In this document: positions 44,530 through 54,269 of the stretch, one piece after another
How positions within the stretch are numbered: position 1 is the stretch's first letter
How the letters are laid out: each line of letters opens with the position of its first letter
Assembly (NCBI GenBank): GCA_947492475.1
Contig: CANLNM010000002.1
Location: 1 to 64,000 of the forward strand
DNA from: an uncultured Paracoccaceae bacterium
Lineage (GTDB): Bacteria; Pseudomonadota; Alphaproteobacteria; Rhodobacterales; Rhodobacteraceae
Direction: 5' to 3'
Length of the DNA stretch: 64,000 bases
Notes under the pieces: generated by a model
Seen by the model: the letters and a program-made list of their open reading frames with translations, nothing else
Told to the model about the DNA's origin: nothing
Database searches by the model: none
Program-made: the position numbers and the translations under genes

Positions 44530-44578
44530 GTTGTCAAAACGCCCCCCGCAACACGGGCAACCGCCCAAGGAGAAGACG

Positions 44579-45754
44579 ATGAAGACGTGGAACAAGCGCA
44601 CCAAGGCCGTTCATTCCGGCATTCGCCGCAGCCAATATGGCGAAGTGAGCGAAGCGATCTATATGACGCAGGGCTTTGTTTACAACAGCGCCGAAGACGC
44701 CGAAGCCCGGTTTATCGAAAGCGGGCCGGATGAATTTATCTATGCGCGCTATGGCAACCCAACCGTGGCCATGTTCGAAGACCGGATCGCGGCATTGGAA
44801 GGCACAGAAGATGCGTTTGCCTGTGCCTCTGGCATGGCGGCCGTCAATGGCGCGCTGACATCGCTGCTTAAGGCGGGCGATCACGTGGTTTCGGCCCGCG
44901 CGCTGTTTGGGTCCTGTCTTTATGTCCTAGAAGAGGTGCTAACCCGTTTCGGGGTCGAAGTGACCTTTGTTGATGGGGCTAATCTGGACGAATGGCAGGC
45001 GGCCATGCGTCCAGATACTAAAGCAGTGTTTTTTGAATCTGTCGCCAATCCAACGTTGCAAGTGGTTGATATTGCATCGGTTTCCAAGCTGGCCCATGCG
45101 GTGGGGGCGTTGGTTGTGGTGGACAATGTGTTTGCCACACCTGTGTTTAGCAACGCAGCTGAAAACGGCGCGGATGTGATTGTCTATTCGGCCACCAAAC
45201 ACATTGACGGGCAGGGACGGGCGCTGGGCGGTGTGGTTCTGGGCACCAAAGAGTTCATCCGCGGCACGCTTGAACCTTATATGAAACATACCGGCGGTTC
45301 GATGTCGCCCTTTACCGCTTGGTTGTTGCTAAAGGGATTGGAAACGATGGATTTGCGTGTGCGCGCGCAGGCGGATTCTGCGCTGGAAATCGCAACCGCA
45401 TTGCAAGGCAGCAACAAGCTGGAACAGGTGATCTATCCCGGGCTGACCAACCATCCGCATTATGATTTGGCCATGGCCCAGACCGGCAGCGGCGGCACGG
45501 TTCTGTCGATTGATGCAGGCAGCCAAGAGGCGGCGTTCAAAATCCTGAATGCGTTGGAAATCATCACAATTTCCAACAATCTGGGCGATGCCAAATCGAT
45601 TGCGACCCATCCGGCGACAACCACCCATCAGCGTCTGCCAGATGATCAGAAAATTGCATTGGGCATCACGCCCGGTCTAATCCGTATTTCGGTTGGGCTA
45701 GAGGATGTCGGTGATCTAATCAACGAATTGAACGGTGCCATTGCCGCGCTGTAA
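44579..45754 (+). CDS. metZ: O-succinylhomoserine sulfhydrylase
   Basis: 391 residues from the ATG at 44579 with AAGGAG upstream; the longer open frame runs through the terminator. It is a Cys/Met-metabolism PLP enzyme: the PLP Lys is in YSATKHIDGQGR, the phosphate site in CASGMAAVNGAL, and the C-terminal QEAAFKILNALEIITISNNLGD and SIATHPATTTH fit the family. It makes homocysteine from O-succinylhomoserine and sulfide. The SAM-II riboswitch and terminator just upstream show feedback by SAM. Confidence 0.95.
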   Translation: MKTWNKRTKAVHSGIRRSQYGEVSEAIYMTQGFVYNSAEDAEARFIESGPDEFIYARYGNPTVAMFEDRIAALEGTEDAFACASGMAAVNGALTSLLKAGDHVVSARALFGSCLYVLEEVLTRFGVEVTFVDGANLDEWQAAMRPDTKAVFFESVANPTLQVVDIASVSKLAHAVGALVVVDNVFATPVFSNAAENGADVIVYSATKHIDGQGRALGGVVLGTKEFIRGTLEPYMKHTGGSMSPFTAWLLLKGLETMDLRVRAQADSALEIATALQGSNKLEQVIYPGLTNHPHYDLAMAQTGSGGTVLSIDAGSQEAAFKILNALEIITISNNLGDAKSIATHPATTTHQRLPDDQKIALGITPGLIRISVGLEDVGDLINELNGAIAAL

Positions 45755-45776
45755 TACGGTTCGGCGCAGAGTTCGC

Positions 45777-45796
45777 GCGGTCCCTAATGGGGCCGC
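45777..45796 (+). terminator. Possible hairpin after metZ
   Basis: GCGGTCCC (45777-45784) and GGGGCCGC (45789-45796) form an 8-bp stem with one G-T pair and loop TAAT. The T-run is missing, so it is at best a weak terminator. Confidence 0.4.
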
Positions 45797-45920
45797 AAAT
45801 CGTTAATTCAGATAGGAATTGACGTTTCGCGCACAGAAAACTCCGCTTTCATTGGCATTGGGGACCACAAATCTCATATACTGGTCTGGCATTTGCTGGA
45901 TTTGCCCAAAGGACGCCCAC

Positions 45921-47021
45921 ATGAATTCGCATGTCAAAGACCTGACATTGTCCCCGGATCGGGATGACGCTGAAACGGCGCTATTGGTGCTGCGGCGCTG
46001 GGCGCAATCGGCCAGCCCTGAACAGGTGGCCGCGCTTGATCCTGCCATTGCACGGCTGATCCCGGGGCAGGAATTGTCCAATTATCCGGCGCTGAACAAC
46101 CAATATCCTGACGATTTTACGGTCGATGCGGCCTATAAATCCAGCCTGCCTGACCTGCAAAATGGCCCGTCTTCGTTGATCAAAGGCGCCAATACGGTGA
46201 TTCAGCATGTGGGCATTTCCAATTTCCGTTTGCCGATCCGGTTTCACAGTCGCGATGGCAATGACCTGTCGCTGGAAACATCCGTCACCGGCACCGTCAG
46301 CCTAGAGGCGGAAAAGAAGGGCATTAACATGTCCCGGATCATGCGCAGTTTCTACAAACATGCCGAACAGACGTTTAGTTTTGGGGTGATTGAAAACGCG
46401 CTTGATTCGTACAAAACCGATCTGGACAGTTTTGATGCGCGTATTCAGATGCGGTTTTCGTTTCCGATGCGCATCGAAAGCCTGCGATCGGGCCTGTCGG
46501 GTTTCCAATATTACGATTTCGCCTTGGAATTGGTGGATGTGGGCGGGCAACGCAGTGAAATCATGCATTTGGACTATGTGTATTCGTCCACTTGCCCGTG
46601 TTCACTGGAACTCAGCGAACATGCCCGTCAGGTACGCGGCCAATTGGCAACGCCGCATTCCCAGCGGTCCGTGGCCCGCATTTCGGTCAAAGTTCAGAGC
46701 GAAAAATGCCTGTGGTACGAAGATCTGATCGAATTGGCCCGCGATGCGGTGCCGACCGAAACTCAGGTGATGGTCAAACGCGAAGATGAACAGGCCTTTG
46801 CTGAATTAAACGCGGCCCATCCGATTTTTGTCGAAGATGCCGCGCGGCTGTTTTGTGAAAAACTACGTGCGGATCCACGGATTGGCGATTTCCGGGTTGT
46901 GGCCAGCCACCAAGAAAGCTTGCATTCCCATGATGCGGTGTCGATCCTGACCGAAGGCCCCACCTTTGCGGCAGACAGTCTGGATCCGAAACTGTTCAAC
47001 ACGTTGTTTCACGTCGGTTAA
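45921..47021 (+). CDS. folE2: GTP cyclohydrolase FolE2 (type IB)
   Basis: 366 residues from the ATG at 45921 with AAAGGA 7 nt upstream. The FolE2 motifs are LPDLQNGPSSLIKGAN, ISNFRLPIRF, GINMSRIMRSFYKHAEQTF, the metal Cys/Glu region SSTCPCSLELSEHAR and ATPHSQRS. It converts GTP to dihydroneopterin triphosphate for folate or queuosine. FolE2 works with metals other than zinc, and many bacteria make it under zinc shortage. FolB and FolP are in the same window but 14 kb away. No clear Zur box was found by eye. Confidence 0.93.
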   Translation: MNSHVKDLTLSPDRDDAETALLVLRRWAQSASPEQVAALDPAIARLIPGQELSNYPALNNQYPDDFTVDAAYKSSLPDLQNGPSSLIKGANTVIQHVGISNFRLPIRFHSRDGNDLSLETSVTGTVSLEAEKKGINMSRIMRSFYKHAEQTFSFGVIENALDSYKTDLDSFDARIQMRFSFPMRIESLRSGLSGFQYYDFALELVDVGGQRSEIMHLDYVYSSTCPCSLELSEHARQVRGQLATPHSQRSVARISVKVQSEKCLWYEDLIELARDAVPTETQVMVKREDEQAFAELNAAHPIFVEDAARLFCEKLRADPRIGDFRVVASHQESLHSHDAVSILTEGPTFAADSLDPKLFNTLFHVG

Positions 47022-47035
47022 AGCGGCTTAATCAG

Positions 47036-47839
47036 CTAGGTGGCAACCAATTGTTGCACCTGATCGAGAACCTTTTTGCCATAGGCCTTGTTGGCATGCA
47101 GCAGGTCCTCTTTGGGCTGTTTGATCCGGCCCTCACTTGTCAGTCGGATGGCGCCGTTGACATATTTCTGCGCCGTCAAAAGCCCCTTAAAAACGGTGTC
47201 CTCGGGTTGAGGAACAAACGTGACATCAATGGCGTTCATCAGATCGGTGATAGTGGTGTCAAACAGATGTGACAGGGACGGGCCATCCCCGTGATGTACG
47301 GGTTTTTTCAACGCACCAAGGGCGTTTTTGGTTGTTTTCATCACAGCCTGCGCCACCCGCGGTTGGGAAAGAAACAGGATTGGGGCATCTGTCCCGTGTC
47401 TCAGCTTTCTGGCGAAAGTGGCACCCAGGGTGGGTTTAATCGACGATGCAATCCCTGCCGCAAAGGCGTGTTGCGACACCAACATGGGTGACATGGTGGC
47501 CAGATCGTTGACCTTGGTCATTGAGGGCAAGCTCATGTAACGCGCGAACCGGTAAACCTGCATCATTCGCATGGCCGTGACCTGACATCCGGCAATGGCC
47601 AACACGTCATATTCTGTCAAATCAAACGATGGTTTCCCGCCGTAATCCACAAAATATTGCCGCGTCCGGTCTGTATTCGGGGTCAGAACCGACTCGGATA
47701 TTGTGGTCTCTAGCAGCATGTTGCGATGCGTGCCGACAAATGTCAGGTCCAAGTCAGACCACAGGTCTGGATGCGCCGATGCGGCCTCTTTGAGGGCGGC
47801 GACATGGGAATTTCCAAAAATCAGGACACGTTTTTTCAT
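47036..47839 (-). CDS. SGNH-like protein paired with a GSCFA protein
   Basis: 267 residues. The N-terminus VLIFGNSHVAALKEAA resembles the first block of SGNH/GDSL hydrolases with GNSH in place of GDSL, and the late DLLHANKAYGKKV could supply the Asp-His pair. No signal peptide is seen. It overlaps the GSCFA gene by ATGA, so the two act together. SGNH proteins are esterases or acyltransferases; an action on surface polysaccharide is a guess. This assignment is by motif only. Confidence 0.6.
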   Translation of the reverse strand: MKKRVLIFGNSHVAALKEAASAHPDLWSDLDLTFVGTHRNMLLETTISESVLTPNTDRTRQYFVDYGGKPSFDLTEYDVLAIAGCQVTAMRMMQVYRFARYMSLPSMTKVNDLATMSPMLVSQHAFAAGIASSIKPTLGATFARKLRHGTDAPILFLSQPRVAQAVMKTTKNALGALKKPVHHGDGPSLSHLFDTTITDLMNAIDVTFVPQPEDTVFKGLLTAQKYVNGAIRLTSEGRIKQPKEDLLHANKAYGKKVLDQVQQLVAT

Positions 47840-48927
47840 TTTGCAAAAGCCTGTAGCAAAAGTTCGTCACAAATCAGGTCGTCCTCTTCATCCTGGTCGG
47901 ATGTGTATTCGTTCTCTGACTCGGTGTTTGATGGATCTGGCGCATCGGTATCTGTGGTCTGATCCAGCAATCCATGCGATTCCAAAAAGATCCCCATCAC
48001 CATATCCACGCCGTCCGAGCGCACGCTGCGCAGGTTTTTTTCAAACCATGGACCGCCTGTTTCCGGACCTGTCGCGGGGGATGTGATCAATTCATAGGAT
48101 GGAAAATAGGCGACGTCGTCGTTGTCGGCGGCGAAATCACCGGCGGCGGCGCGCAATGTCGATTTGGACCATGTGGTTGATAGCAAAACGTGATCCTGCG
48201 TGGCCGTTGCCGTCAAAGGCACCGGGGAAACGGTCAGGATCATTTTCATATCCGGATTGAACCGACGCAGTAATTTCTGAATGGCCTCAAGATCTTCTAG
48301 GATATCACCATACCGAAAGTTACGGAAAATATGGGTTTCATCGTCGAATGTCCCGGCAACCACACCCGGGCACATCGGGAAAACCCGCCCTGTTGGGGCG
48401 TCTTCCCAGGCTTCGGTCAGCCCAAGGGTAAAGACAAACACATCGGTTTGGCGCAGCATTTGCGACGTGCGTTCTAGATGGTAGTCGCGATGCAGCAGCA
48501 CCTCTTCGACGCTTGGTAGGCCAATGGGTTCGACCGTCGGGCGGAACGCATCGACAAAGGCGCTGTCCTTGGTCCAGACAAAACGTGGATCTGTGAAACC
48601 ATCGGCGATGTCAGTCAGCATTTGACGCAATTGCCGGGTGGTATAGATATTACCGTAACGCCCTGAAAATATGGAATAACCAAATGCTTTCGCATCCTCG
48701 TCTGTCAGGGGCTTGGGGGCGGGTTCTGCATCCAACACAGTGCAACATGCCTGCCGCAATACCCGTCCAATATGTTGGGCAAAACAACTGCCCGCAGTGG
48801 CGACACGGGTGTCTGGTGTGATGTCGAACTTGGGCGTAAACAAATCCGGAAACCGATTGCGGTCGGCCTGTACGACGCCATTTCGCCAAAACGCCTTATC
48901 TGGCAGATCCGAATATGGATGGTCCAT
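47836..48927 (-). CDS. GSCFA-family protein
   Basis: 363 residues from the ATG at 48927 (MDHPYSDLPDKAFWRNGVV). The family-naming motif GSCFAQHIGRVL is at about residues 45-56, and VFTLGLTEAWED and ILTVSPVPLTATATQDHVLLS are the conserved inner segments. GSCFA proteins have an SGNH-hydrolase-like fold and unknown substrates. The last 50 residues are very acidic (DTDAPDPSNTESENEY, SDQDEEDD), which is unusual. It is the first gene of a coupled pair. Confidence 0.88.
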   Translation of the reverse strand: MDHPYSDLPDKAFWRNGVVQADRNRFPDLFTPKFDITPDTRVATAGSCFAQHIGRVLRQACCTVLDAEPAPKPLTDEDAKAFGYSIFSGRYGNIYTTRQLRQMLTDIADGFTDPRFVWTKDSAFVDAFRPTVEPIGLPSVEEVLLHRDYHLERTSQMLRQTDVFVFTLGLTEAWEDAPTGRVFPMCPGVVAGTFDDETHIFRNFRYGDILEDLEAIQKLLRRFNPDMKMILTVSPVPLTATATQDHVLLSTTWSKSTLRAAAGDFAADNDDVAYFPSYELITSPATGPETGGPWFEKNLRSVRSDGVDMVMGIFLESHGLLDQTTDTDAPDPSNTESENEYTSDQDEEDDLICDELLLQAFAK

Positions 48928-49139
48928 GTGATGCCCCGAAATTTTGTTCGTCTTAGATATTATCGTTTCTGATATTGCGACAATAGGACAAGATTGGGGC
49001 AATTAAGGGCAATGAGTTGGGCATTTACCAAGTTGAAGCCGCCCAAAACGCGATGAAAACCACGCATTATGTGCGGTCGAAACCTGTCAAAGCCCGGTTG
49101 CATCTTGACACTTTCACGCGGTGCGGCCAACGCTGCCGA

Positions 49140-50591
49140 ATGCCTGATCTTCGACCTGTCGGATATGTTATTGGCCTGCTTGTGGCCGCGCTTGGGTTAA
49201 CCATGTTGGCGCCGCTTGTGGCCGATTTGTCCGCAGGCAATGGGCAATGGCCGGTTTTCCTAGAAAGCGCGTTTTTAACCATTTTGTCGGGCGGGTTGAT
49301 CGCCTTGTCCTGTTCCAACGGCGTGTCACAGGGATTGTCGATCCGACAAACGTTTTTGCTGACCACTTTGGTTTGGTCAGTGCTGCCGTTATTTGGCGCG
49401 ATCCCGTTTATGATCGGGGCGACGCAGCTGGACCTGACCAACGCCATGTTCGAAGCCATGTCCGGCCTGACCACAACAGGGGCAACGGTGGTGAATGGGC
49501 TGGATGGCCTGCCCGAAGGGATCAAACTCTGGCGTGGTATTCTGCAATGGCTCGGCGGGATCGGGATCATTGTTGTGGCCATGGTGTTTTTGCCAGAGCT
49601 CAAAGTTGGGGGGATGCAAATCTTCCGATCCGAAGGCTTTGATACTTTTGGAAAAATCCTTCCTCGGGCGACAGAAATTTCGTCTCGTATTTCGGTAATT
49701 TACGTCTCTTTGACGATGGCCTGTGCGGTGGCATATGCGGCCACAGGCATGTCGTCATTTGATGCGATGACACACGCAATGACCACGGTCGCCACCGGAG
49801 GCATGGCCAATTATGACGCGTCTTTTGGGGCGTTTGGCGCCGGGGCGCATTACGTGGCCACATTGTTCATGTTCCTCGCCGCATTGCCATTTGTGCGTTA
49901 CGTGCAATTGATTTCTGGCTCGGCGCAACCCCTCTGGCGCGATAGCCAGATCAGGGTGTTTTTCATCACGCTATCGGTGCTGGTCGCGGTGATGACATTA
50001 TGGGTGTGGCGCACACAAACGGATGTGCCCCTGGAACAAGGCTTCAGAGAGGCATTGTTTAACGTCACATCGATCATTTCAGGCACCGGATTTTCCAGCA
50101 TGGATTACACAATCTGGGGGCCATTTGCCGTGACGATGTTCTTTTTCATCGGGCTTATTGGTGGATGTGCAGGATCGACCGCCTGTTCGATAAAAGTGTT
50201 TCGTTATCAGCTGTTATTCGCCTCTATTAAAGTGCAAATCCGACGCATTCATTCGCCACATGGCCTGTTTACCCCCCGCTACGAAGGCCGCGCCGTTGGC
50301 GATGACATCCTCAGCTCGGTCATGGCGTTCTTTGTCGCCTTTATTGTGTCGCTTGGCGTGTTTGCCATCGCGCTCAGCATGACCGGGTTGGATTTTGTGA
50401 CTTCTATTTCTGGCGCCGCGGCCGCGTTGGCCAATATCGGACCGGGTTTGGGCGACGAAATTGGCCCAGCCGGTAATTTCTGGGGCCTAAGCGCGACTGC
50501 AAAATGGGTGCTAACGGTCGCTATGTTGGTCGGACGGTTGGAAATTATGGCTGTATTAACCATTCTCACTTGGCAATTCTGGCGCCAATAA
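49140..50591 (+). CDS. trkH: Trk/Ktr-type potassium uptake membrane protein
   Basis: 483 residues from the ATG at 49140 (MPDLRPVGYVIGLLVAA); the start lacks a clear ribosome site, and upstream ATGs exist. Four membrane-pore-membrane repeats are recognisable by their filter glycines: GLTTTGATVV, TTVATGGMAN, IISGTGFSSMDY and ALANIGPGLGD. TrkH forms the K+ channel part of the Trk complex and needs a TrkA-type NAD-binding subunit, which is not in the window. PtsP-controlled K+ uptake is known in related organisms, but no link is shown here. Confidence 0.93.
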   Translation: MPDLRPVGYVIGLLVAALGLTMLAPLVADLSAGNGQWPVFLESAFLTILSGGLIALSCSNGVSQGLSIRQTFLLTTLVWSVLPLFGAIPFMIGATQLDLTNAMFEAMSGLTTTGATVVNGLDGLPEGIKLWRGILQWLGGIGIIVVAMVFLPELKVGGMQIFRSEGFDTFGKILPRATEISSRISVIYVSLTMACAVAYAATGMSSFDAMTHAMTTVATGGMANYDASFGAFGAGAHYVATLFMFLAALPFVRYVQLISGSAQPLWRDSQIRVFFITLSVLVAVMTLWVWRTQTDVPLEQGFREALFNVTSIISGTGFSSMDYTIWGPFAVTMFFFIGLIGGCAGSTACSIKVFRYQLLFASIKVQIRRIHSPHGLFTPRYEGRAVGDDILSSVMAFFVAFIVSLGVFAIALSMTGLDFVTSISGAAAALANIGPGLGDEIGPAGNFWGLSATAKWVLTVAMLVGRLEIMAVLTILTWQFWRQ

Positions 50592-50675
50592 ATCGTGTTG
50601 AGTTAGAAGTTTGGAAACGTTTCTACGTTTAGAAATTAACCAAACACATTTCGATAACATGGTTGCATTTTGAGT

Positions 50676-51332
50676 ATGATTGAAACTGCGCGCAAACGTC
50701 CCCGTGATGTTCAGGTTGAACTTTTCATGGCTATTGGGCCCAGCCGGATTGCTGCGCTCACATTATTTGCGTTGGAAAATGGCAACCTCACGACCCAAGA
50801 GGTGGCTCAGGCGCCTGCCTTGGAACTCTCGATTGATCGTATCGACGCGGCGCATACGGCGCTCAGTAAACATGTGCTATCTGAATTTACTGCCGCTGGA
50901 ATTGAACCAAATCCTGAATTGTTGCACCTCTATCAAGAGGCACGTGATTGCGTGCAGGAATTGCACCACCACCTGACGCGCGCATCTGATAACCCAATGC
51001 AAGCATTGCAAAAATTTGAAGATTATCAAAGCTTTTGCTTGAACGAATTCGAACCCAAAGTTACCAAATTTTTGGTGATGATGACGCAAATGCTTAGAAA
51101 TGCGCAGGATCAACGCGACAAAACCAATGTGTCCAGCCTGATGGAATCTGTGACATCCGCCAATCAGGTTGGCCGTACAATCCATATGATCGCCATCAAC
51201 GCCGCGTTAGAGGCTGCGCGCGTCGGAGAGGAAGGGGCTGGTTTCAAATTGATTTCGGACAATGTGCGCGACCTTGCCGAAAAGACCCAGTCGATACTGG
51301 GTCAAATCAGCCGCTACTTGAAACAAATTTAG
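50676..51332 (+). CDS. Short soluble chemoreceptor-like protein
   Basis: 218 residues from the ATG at 50676; a TTG at 50670 is also possible. The N-terminal 130 residues are helical with no membrane segment. The C-terminal end contains the tip of the MCP signalling hairpin: IHMIAINAALEAARVGEEGAGFKLISDNVRDLAEKT, the site that binds CheA/CheW in receptors. The return helix is cut short after about 15 residues, so a normal long MCP coiled coil is missing. It may bind a Che system or have been repurposed as a helical scaffold. No che gene is near. Confidence 0.8.
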   Translation: MIETARKRPRDVQVELFMAIGPSRIAALTLFALENGNLTTQEVAQAPALELSIDRIDAAHTALSKHVLSEFTAAGIEPNPELLHLYQEARDCVQELHHHLTRASDNPMQALQKFEDYQSFCLNEFEPKVTKFLVMMTQMLRNAQDQRDKTNVSSLMESVTSANQVGRTIHMIAINAALEAARVGEEGAGFKLISDNVRDLAEKTQSILGQISRYLKQI

Positions 51333-51362
51333 CGCCAAAACGGGCTGGTCAGTGCTGGCAAT

Positions 51363-53138
51363 TTACCAGCAGCTCACCAAGACGGTCATATCTGCCGCTT
51401 TGAAGGTCAACGTTTCGGGTTCCATAAAGGCCGCCGCATCGGTGGTGGACACTGAAATACCTGCCTCATTCAGAGATCCCAAAATCGCCTCGGCATCGGT
51501 GATAAAATTGACATCCTGTGGCAAAACCCGTGCATTGCCGGCCGGACGTGGCAGCAGCATGCCCAATACCGCGCCGCCATTGTCAAAAATCGGGCCGCCA
51601 GCGTCGCCCTCATCTGCATTCATGGCGATGCGTTTGACATGCTCTTCGCCATCCAAACCACGCAGATCTGCCAGAACCCCAAAGGTCATCGTTGGCGCGC
51701 TCAGCAAGCCACCAAACGGATATCCTGCCACCGCAACCTGGCTTTGCAGGCGGGGCACGCCGATTTGGAATTCCGCGATGTCCAGCGGCGCAAGCGCATC
51801 CTGAGGGCGCAAAACTGCGATTCCCAGATCTTCGTCCACATGGGCCACGGTCGCGGTGTGATCCGCATCCAGCGTGATCTGTTCACATCCCTGCACGGCC
51901 TCGGCAACGGTTAACACGCTGCCTTGGGCGTCGATGTAAAACCCAGACCGCGACAGGGCAGGGCGGCGCACTTGCAATCCTGAAACCAGATCAATGGCCT
52001 GACTTTCATCCGGCAATGCAATGGCGGGGTCCAGCACTCCTTCGACTATGGCAAAGCTGTCTTTCATTTCAGCCAGAATGCGCGTGCGACGTTCGTCGTC
52101 ACCGGCGGGCCAAATCAGGGAAAACCCTTTGATATGGCCATCGCGCAATTCAACCTGAGTGTAGGAATGGATGTCGTCATTCACACCTTCCAAGGTGAAC
52201 GACCGGTCACGCCGCTGACGTTCGCCTTCGAGTGGCACAATTTCAAGGGTCTGCAAGATTTCGTAAAGCCCAAACAAACGGTCCTGATTGCCCTCTTGGG
52301 AAATTAACAACACCTGCGCCTGAAGGTCGCCTTTGGCGTCATACCGGGCAAAGGGTGGCTCATATTCGCTGAAACCGACGACCCCTGTGGGGATCATGAT
52401 TTCGATCCCGGCCGCTTCGTCGCGTACAATTTGCAAATCCATGCCATCCAGAACGGCGTTATATTGTGCAAACAATTCAGCACGTTGCGCCGTGGTTAGC
52501 ACGCCGGTTGTTTCATGATTGTTGGCCTGTTGCCAATCGCGCATGGATTGACGTGTACCGCGGCCATAGGATCCATCGATGGCAGCAGAGTAAAACCCGG
52601 CCCATTGCAGCGCAATTTGCAGATCTTTTTTCTGATCACGGGTCAGTTGGGATTCGCTGGCTTGGGCTTCGCGTAGGGTTTCGTCGGGGACCTGAATCGG
52701 ATCAGGCGCGGCAATTTCTGGGGCGGCTTGGGCGGTTGTGTCACCTGTTTGCGCATCATTTGAGGCTAAATTTTCGGGTAGGGGCTGTGCATCGGTCGGT
52801 GCGCCGACCCCAACGGGCCAGAATTGCTGCTGAAACTGGTCGCCGGTAACAATATAGGCGTCCCGCGGGATGGCACCTTGGGCGCGCAATTGGCGCAGGG
52901 CCACATTCGCGTCATCCGGGCTGTAGGGGCCCAACGCGATGCCGTACCAGCCCGATCCAAGGTAATACCCATTCACGTCAGGCAGGCTTCCGGCATATTC
53001 GCGGACTTTGTTCTGCGCGGCGTTTAACGTGCGCTGTGCTTCGATTTGCACATAAACGACGTCCTGGCCAAAAGCCGGCGCAGCCAAAGCCCCAGCCATC
53101 GACGCTGCTAAAATGATCCCAGAAAAACCCCGTTTCAT
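51363..53138 (-). CDS. Exported SPOR-like/peptidoglycan-binding/trypsin-like protein, catalytically dead
   Basis: 591 residues. A signal peptide (1-25, ending APAFG) is followed by a SPOR-like repeat region (VYVQIEAQRTLNAAQNKV, then GSGWYGIALGPYS), a PG_binding_1 domain around residues 180-240 (LQIALQWAGFYSAAIDGSYGRGTRQ), a middle domain, and a C-terminal trypsin-like domain from about 395. The Ser motif GDSGGP reads GDAGGP (Ala513), and the His motif reads VLTVAEAV (Glu413 in place of His), while an Asp (Asp437, DLGIAVL) remains. It should therefore be a periplasmic pseudoprotease, perhaps a peptide- or wall-binding scaffold. It is transcribed away from the glyQ operon. Confidence 0.85.
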   Translation of the reverse strand: MKRGFSGIILAASMAGALAAPAFGQDVVYVQIEAQRTLNAAQNKVREYAGSLPDVNGYYLGSGWYGIALGPYSPDDANVALRQLRAQGAIPRDAYIVTGDQFQQQFWPVGVGAPTDAQPLPENLASNDAQTGDTTAQAAPEIAAPDPIQVPDETLREAQASESQLTRDQKKDLQIALQWAGFYSAAIDGSYGRGTRQSMRDWQQANNHETTGVLTTAQRAELFAQYNAVLDGMDLQIVRDEAAGIEIMIPTGVVGFSEYEPPFARYDAKGDLQAQVLLISQEGNQDRLFGLYEILQTLEIVPLEGERQRRDRSFTLEGVNDDIHSYTQVELRDGHIKGFSLIWPAGDDERRTRILAEMKDSFAIVEGVLDPAIALPDESQAIDLVSGLQVRRPALSRSGFYIDAQGSVLTVAEAVQGCEQITLDADHTATVAHVDEDLGIAVLRPQDALAPLDIAEFQIGVPRLQSQVAVAGYPFGGLLSAPTMTFGVLADLRGLDGEEHVKRIAMNADEGDAGGPIFDNGGAVLGMLLPRPAGNARVLPQDVNFITDAEAILGSLNEAGISVSTTDAAAFMEPETLTFKAADMTVLVSCW

Positions 53139-53324
53139 ACGCTTCCCAACATTTATTTTTTGATCTTAACACTGCTACCAACTCAAATACGGGCCAAAGC
53201 ACAAGGGGGGAAAACCGGAATATTGGCCGTTTTTGCACGAATTAAGCGTCCAAGGCCCAATTGACCCCATTGTCAGCACTGCCAGCACGGATTATCCAAC
53301 CCTCGACCAATGATTGAGGGCACC

Positions 53325-54269
53325 ATGGCCGACACACCGCGCAGTTTTCAGGAAATCATTTTGCGACTTCAGAATTACTGGAGCGAAATGGGCTGCGCTG
53401 TGCTGCAACCCTATGACATGGAGGTGGGCGCCGGTACGTTCCACCCCGCCACAACGCTGCGATCCCTGGGGTCGCGGTCATGGGCAGCGGCCTATGTGCA
53501 ACCGTCACGCCGTCCCACCGATGGGCGGTATGGGGAAAACCCGAACCGGTTGCAGCATTATTACCAATATCAGGTGGTGATCAAACCCAGCCCACCTAAT
53601 TTGCAGGACCTGTATCTGGGATCATTACGCGCCATCGGCATAGATATGTCCAAACATGACATCCGATTTGTCGAAGACGATTGGGAAAGCCCAACTCTGG
53701 GCGCATGGGGACTGGGATGGGAAGTGTGGTGTGACGGCATGGAAGTCAGCCAATTCACCTATTTCCAACAGGTTGGCGGTCATGATTGCCATCCAGTGAC
53801 GGGTGAATTGACCTATGGTCTGGAACGTTTGGCGATGTATATCCTGAGCGCGGATCACGTGATGGACATGCCGTATAACGATCCGGATGGGATCATTCCG
53901 CTGACCTATGGCGATGTGTTTCGCCAAACAGAGCAGGAATATTCCCGCTGGAACTTTGACGTGGCCAATACCGACGTGTTGCTAAAACAGTTCGAAGAGG
54001 CCGAGGCCGAATGCCAAACCATCCTGTCCCAAGAGGCGCTGGACCCCAAAACCGGCAAACGCATCATCATGGCGCATCCGGCCTATGATCAATGCATCAA
54101 GGCCAGCCATATGTTCAACTTGCTCGATGCGCGTGGGGTGATTTCGGTGACTGAACGTCAGAACTATATCGGACGGGTGCGCAATTTGGCCAAACTCTGC
54201 GCTGATGCCTTTGTTCAGACCGAAGCAGGTGGAAATCTGGCCGTTGAACCCGCCGTGGACACACAATGA
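53325..54269 (+). CDS. glyQ: Glycyl-tRNA synthetase alpha subunit
   Basis: 314 residues from the ATG at 53325 with GAGGG upstream. It has the class II alpha motifs [51 protein letters not shown] and the [23 protein letters not shown] region. With GlyS it charges tRNA-Gly. It overlaps the next gene by ATGA, and the small membrane protein separates it from glyS. Confidence 0.97.
   Translation: MADTPRSFQEIILRLQNYWSEMGCAVLQPYDMEVGAGTFHPATTLRSLGSRSWAAAYVQPSRRPTDGRYGENPNRLQHYYQYQVVIKPSPPNLQDLYLGSLRAIGIDMSKHDIRFVEDDWESPTLGAWGLGWEVWCDGMEVSQFTYFQQVGGHDCHPVTGELTYGLERLAMYILSADHVMDMPYNDPDGIIPLTYGDVFRQTEQEYSRWNFDVANTDVLLKQFEEAEAECQTILSQEALDPKTGKRIIMAHPAYDQCIKASHMFNLLDARGVISVTERQNYIGRVRNLAKLCADAFVQTEAGGNLAVEPAVDTQ

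Noticed and set aside
45921-47021. Reading the gene as QueF (cyano-deazaguanine reductase)
   Set aside because: The LPDLQNGP, GINMSRIMRSF and PHSQRS motifs and length fit FolE2; the QueF motif is absent.
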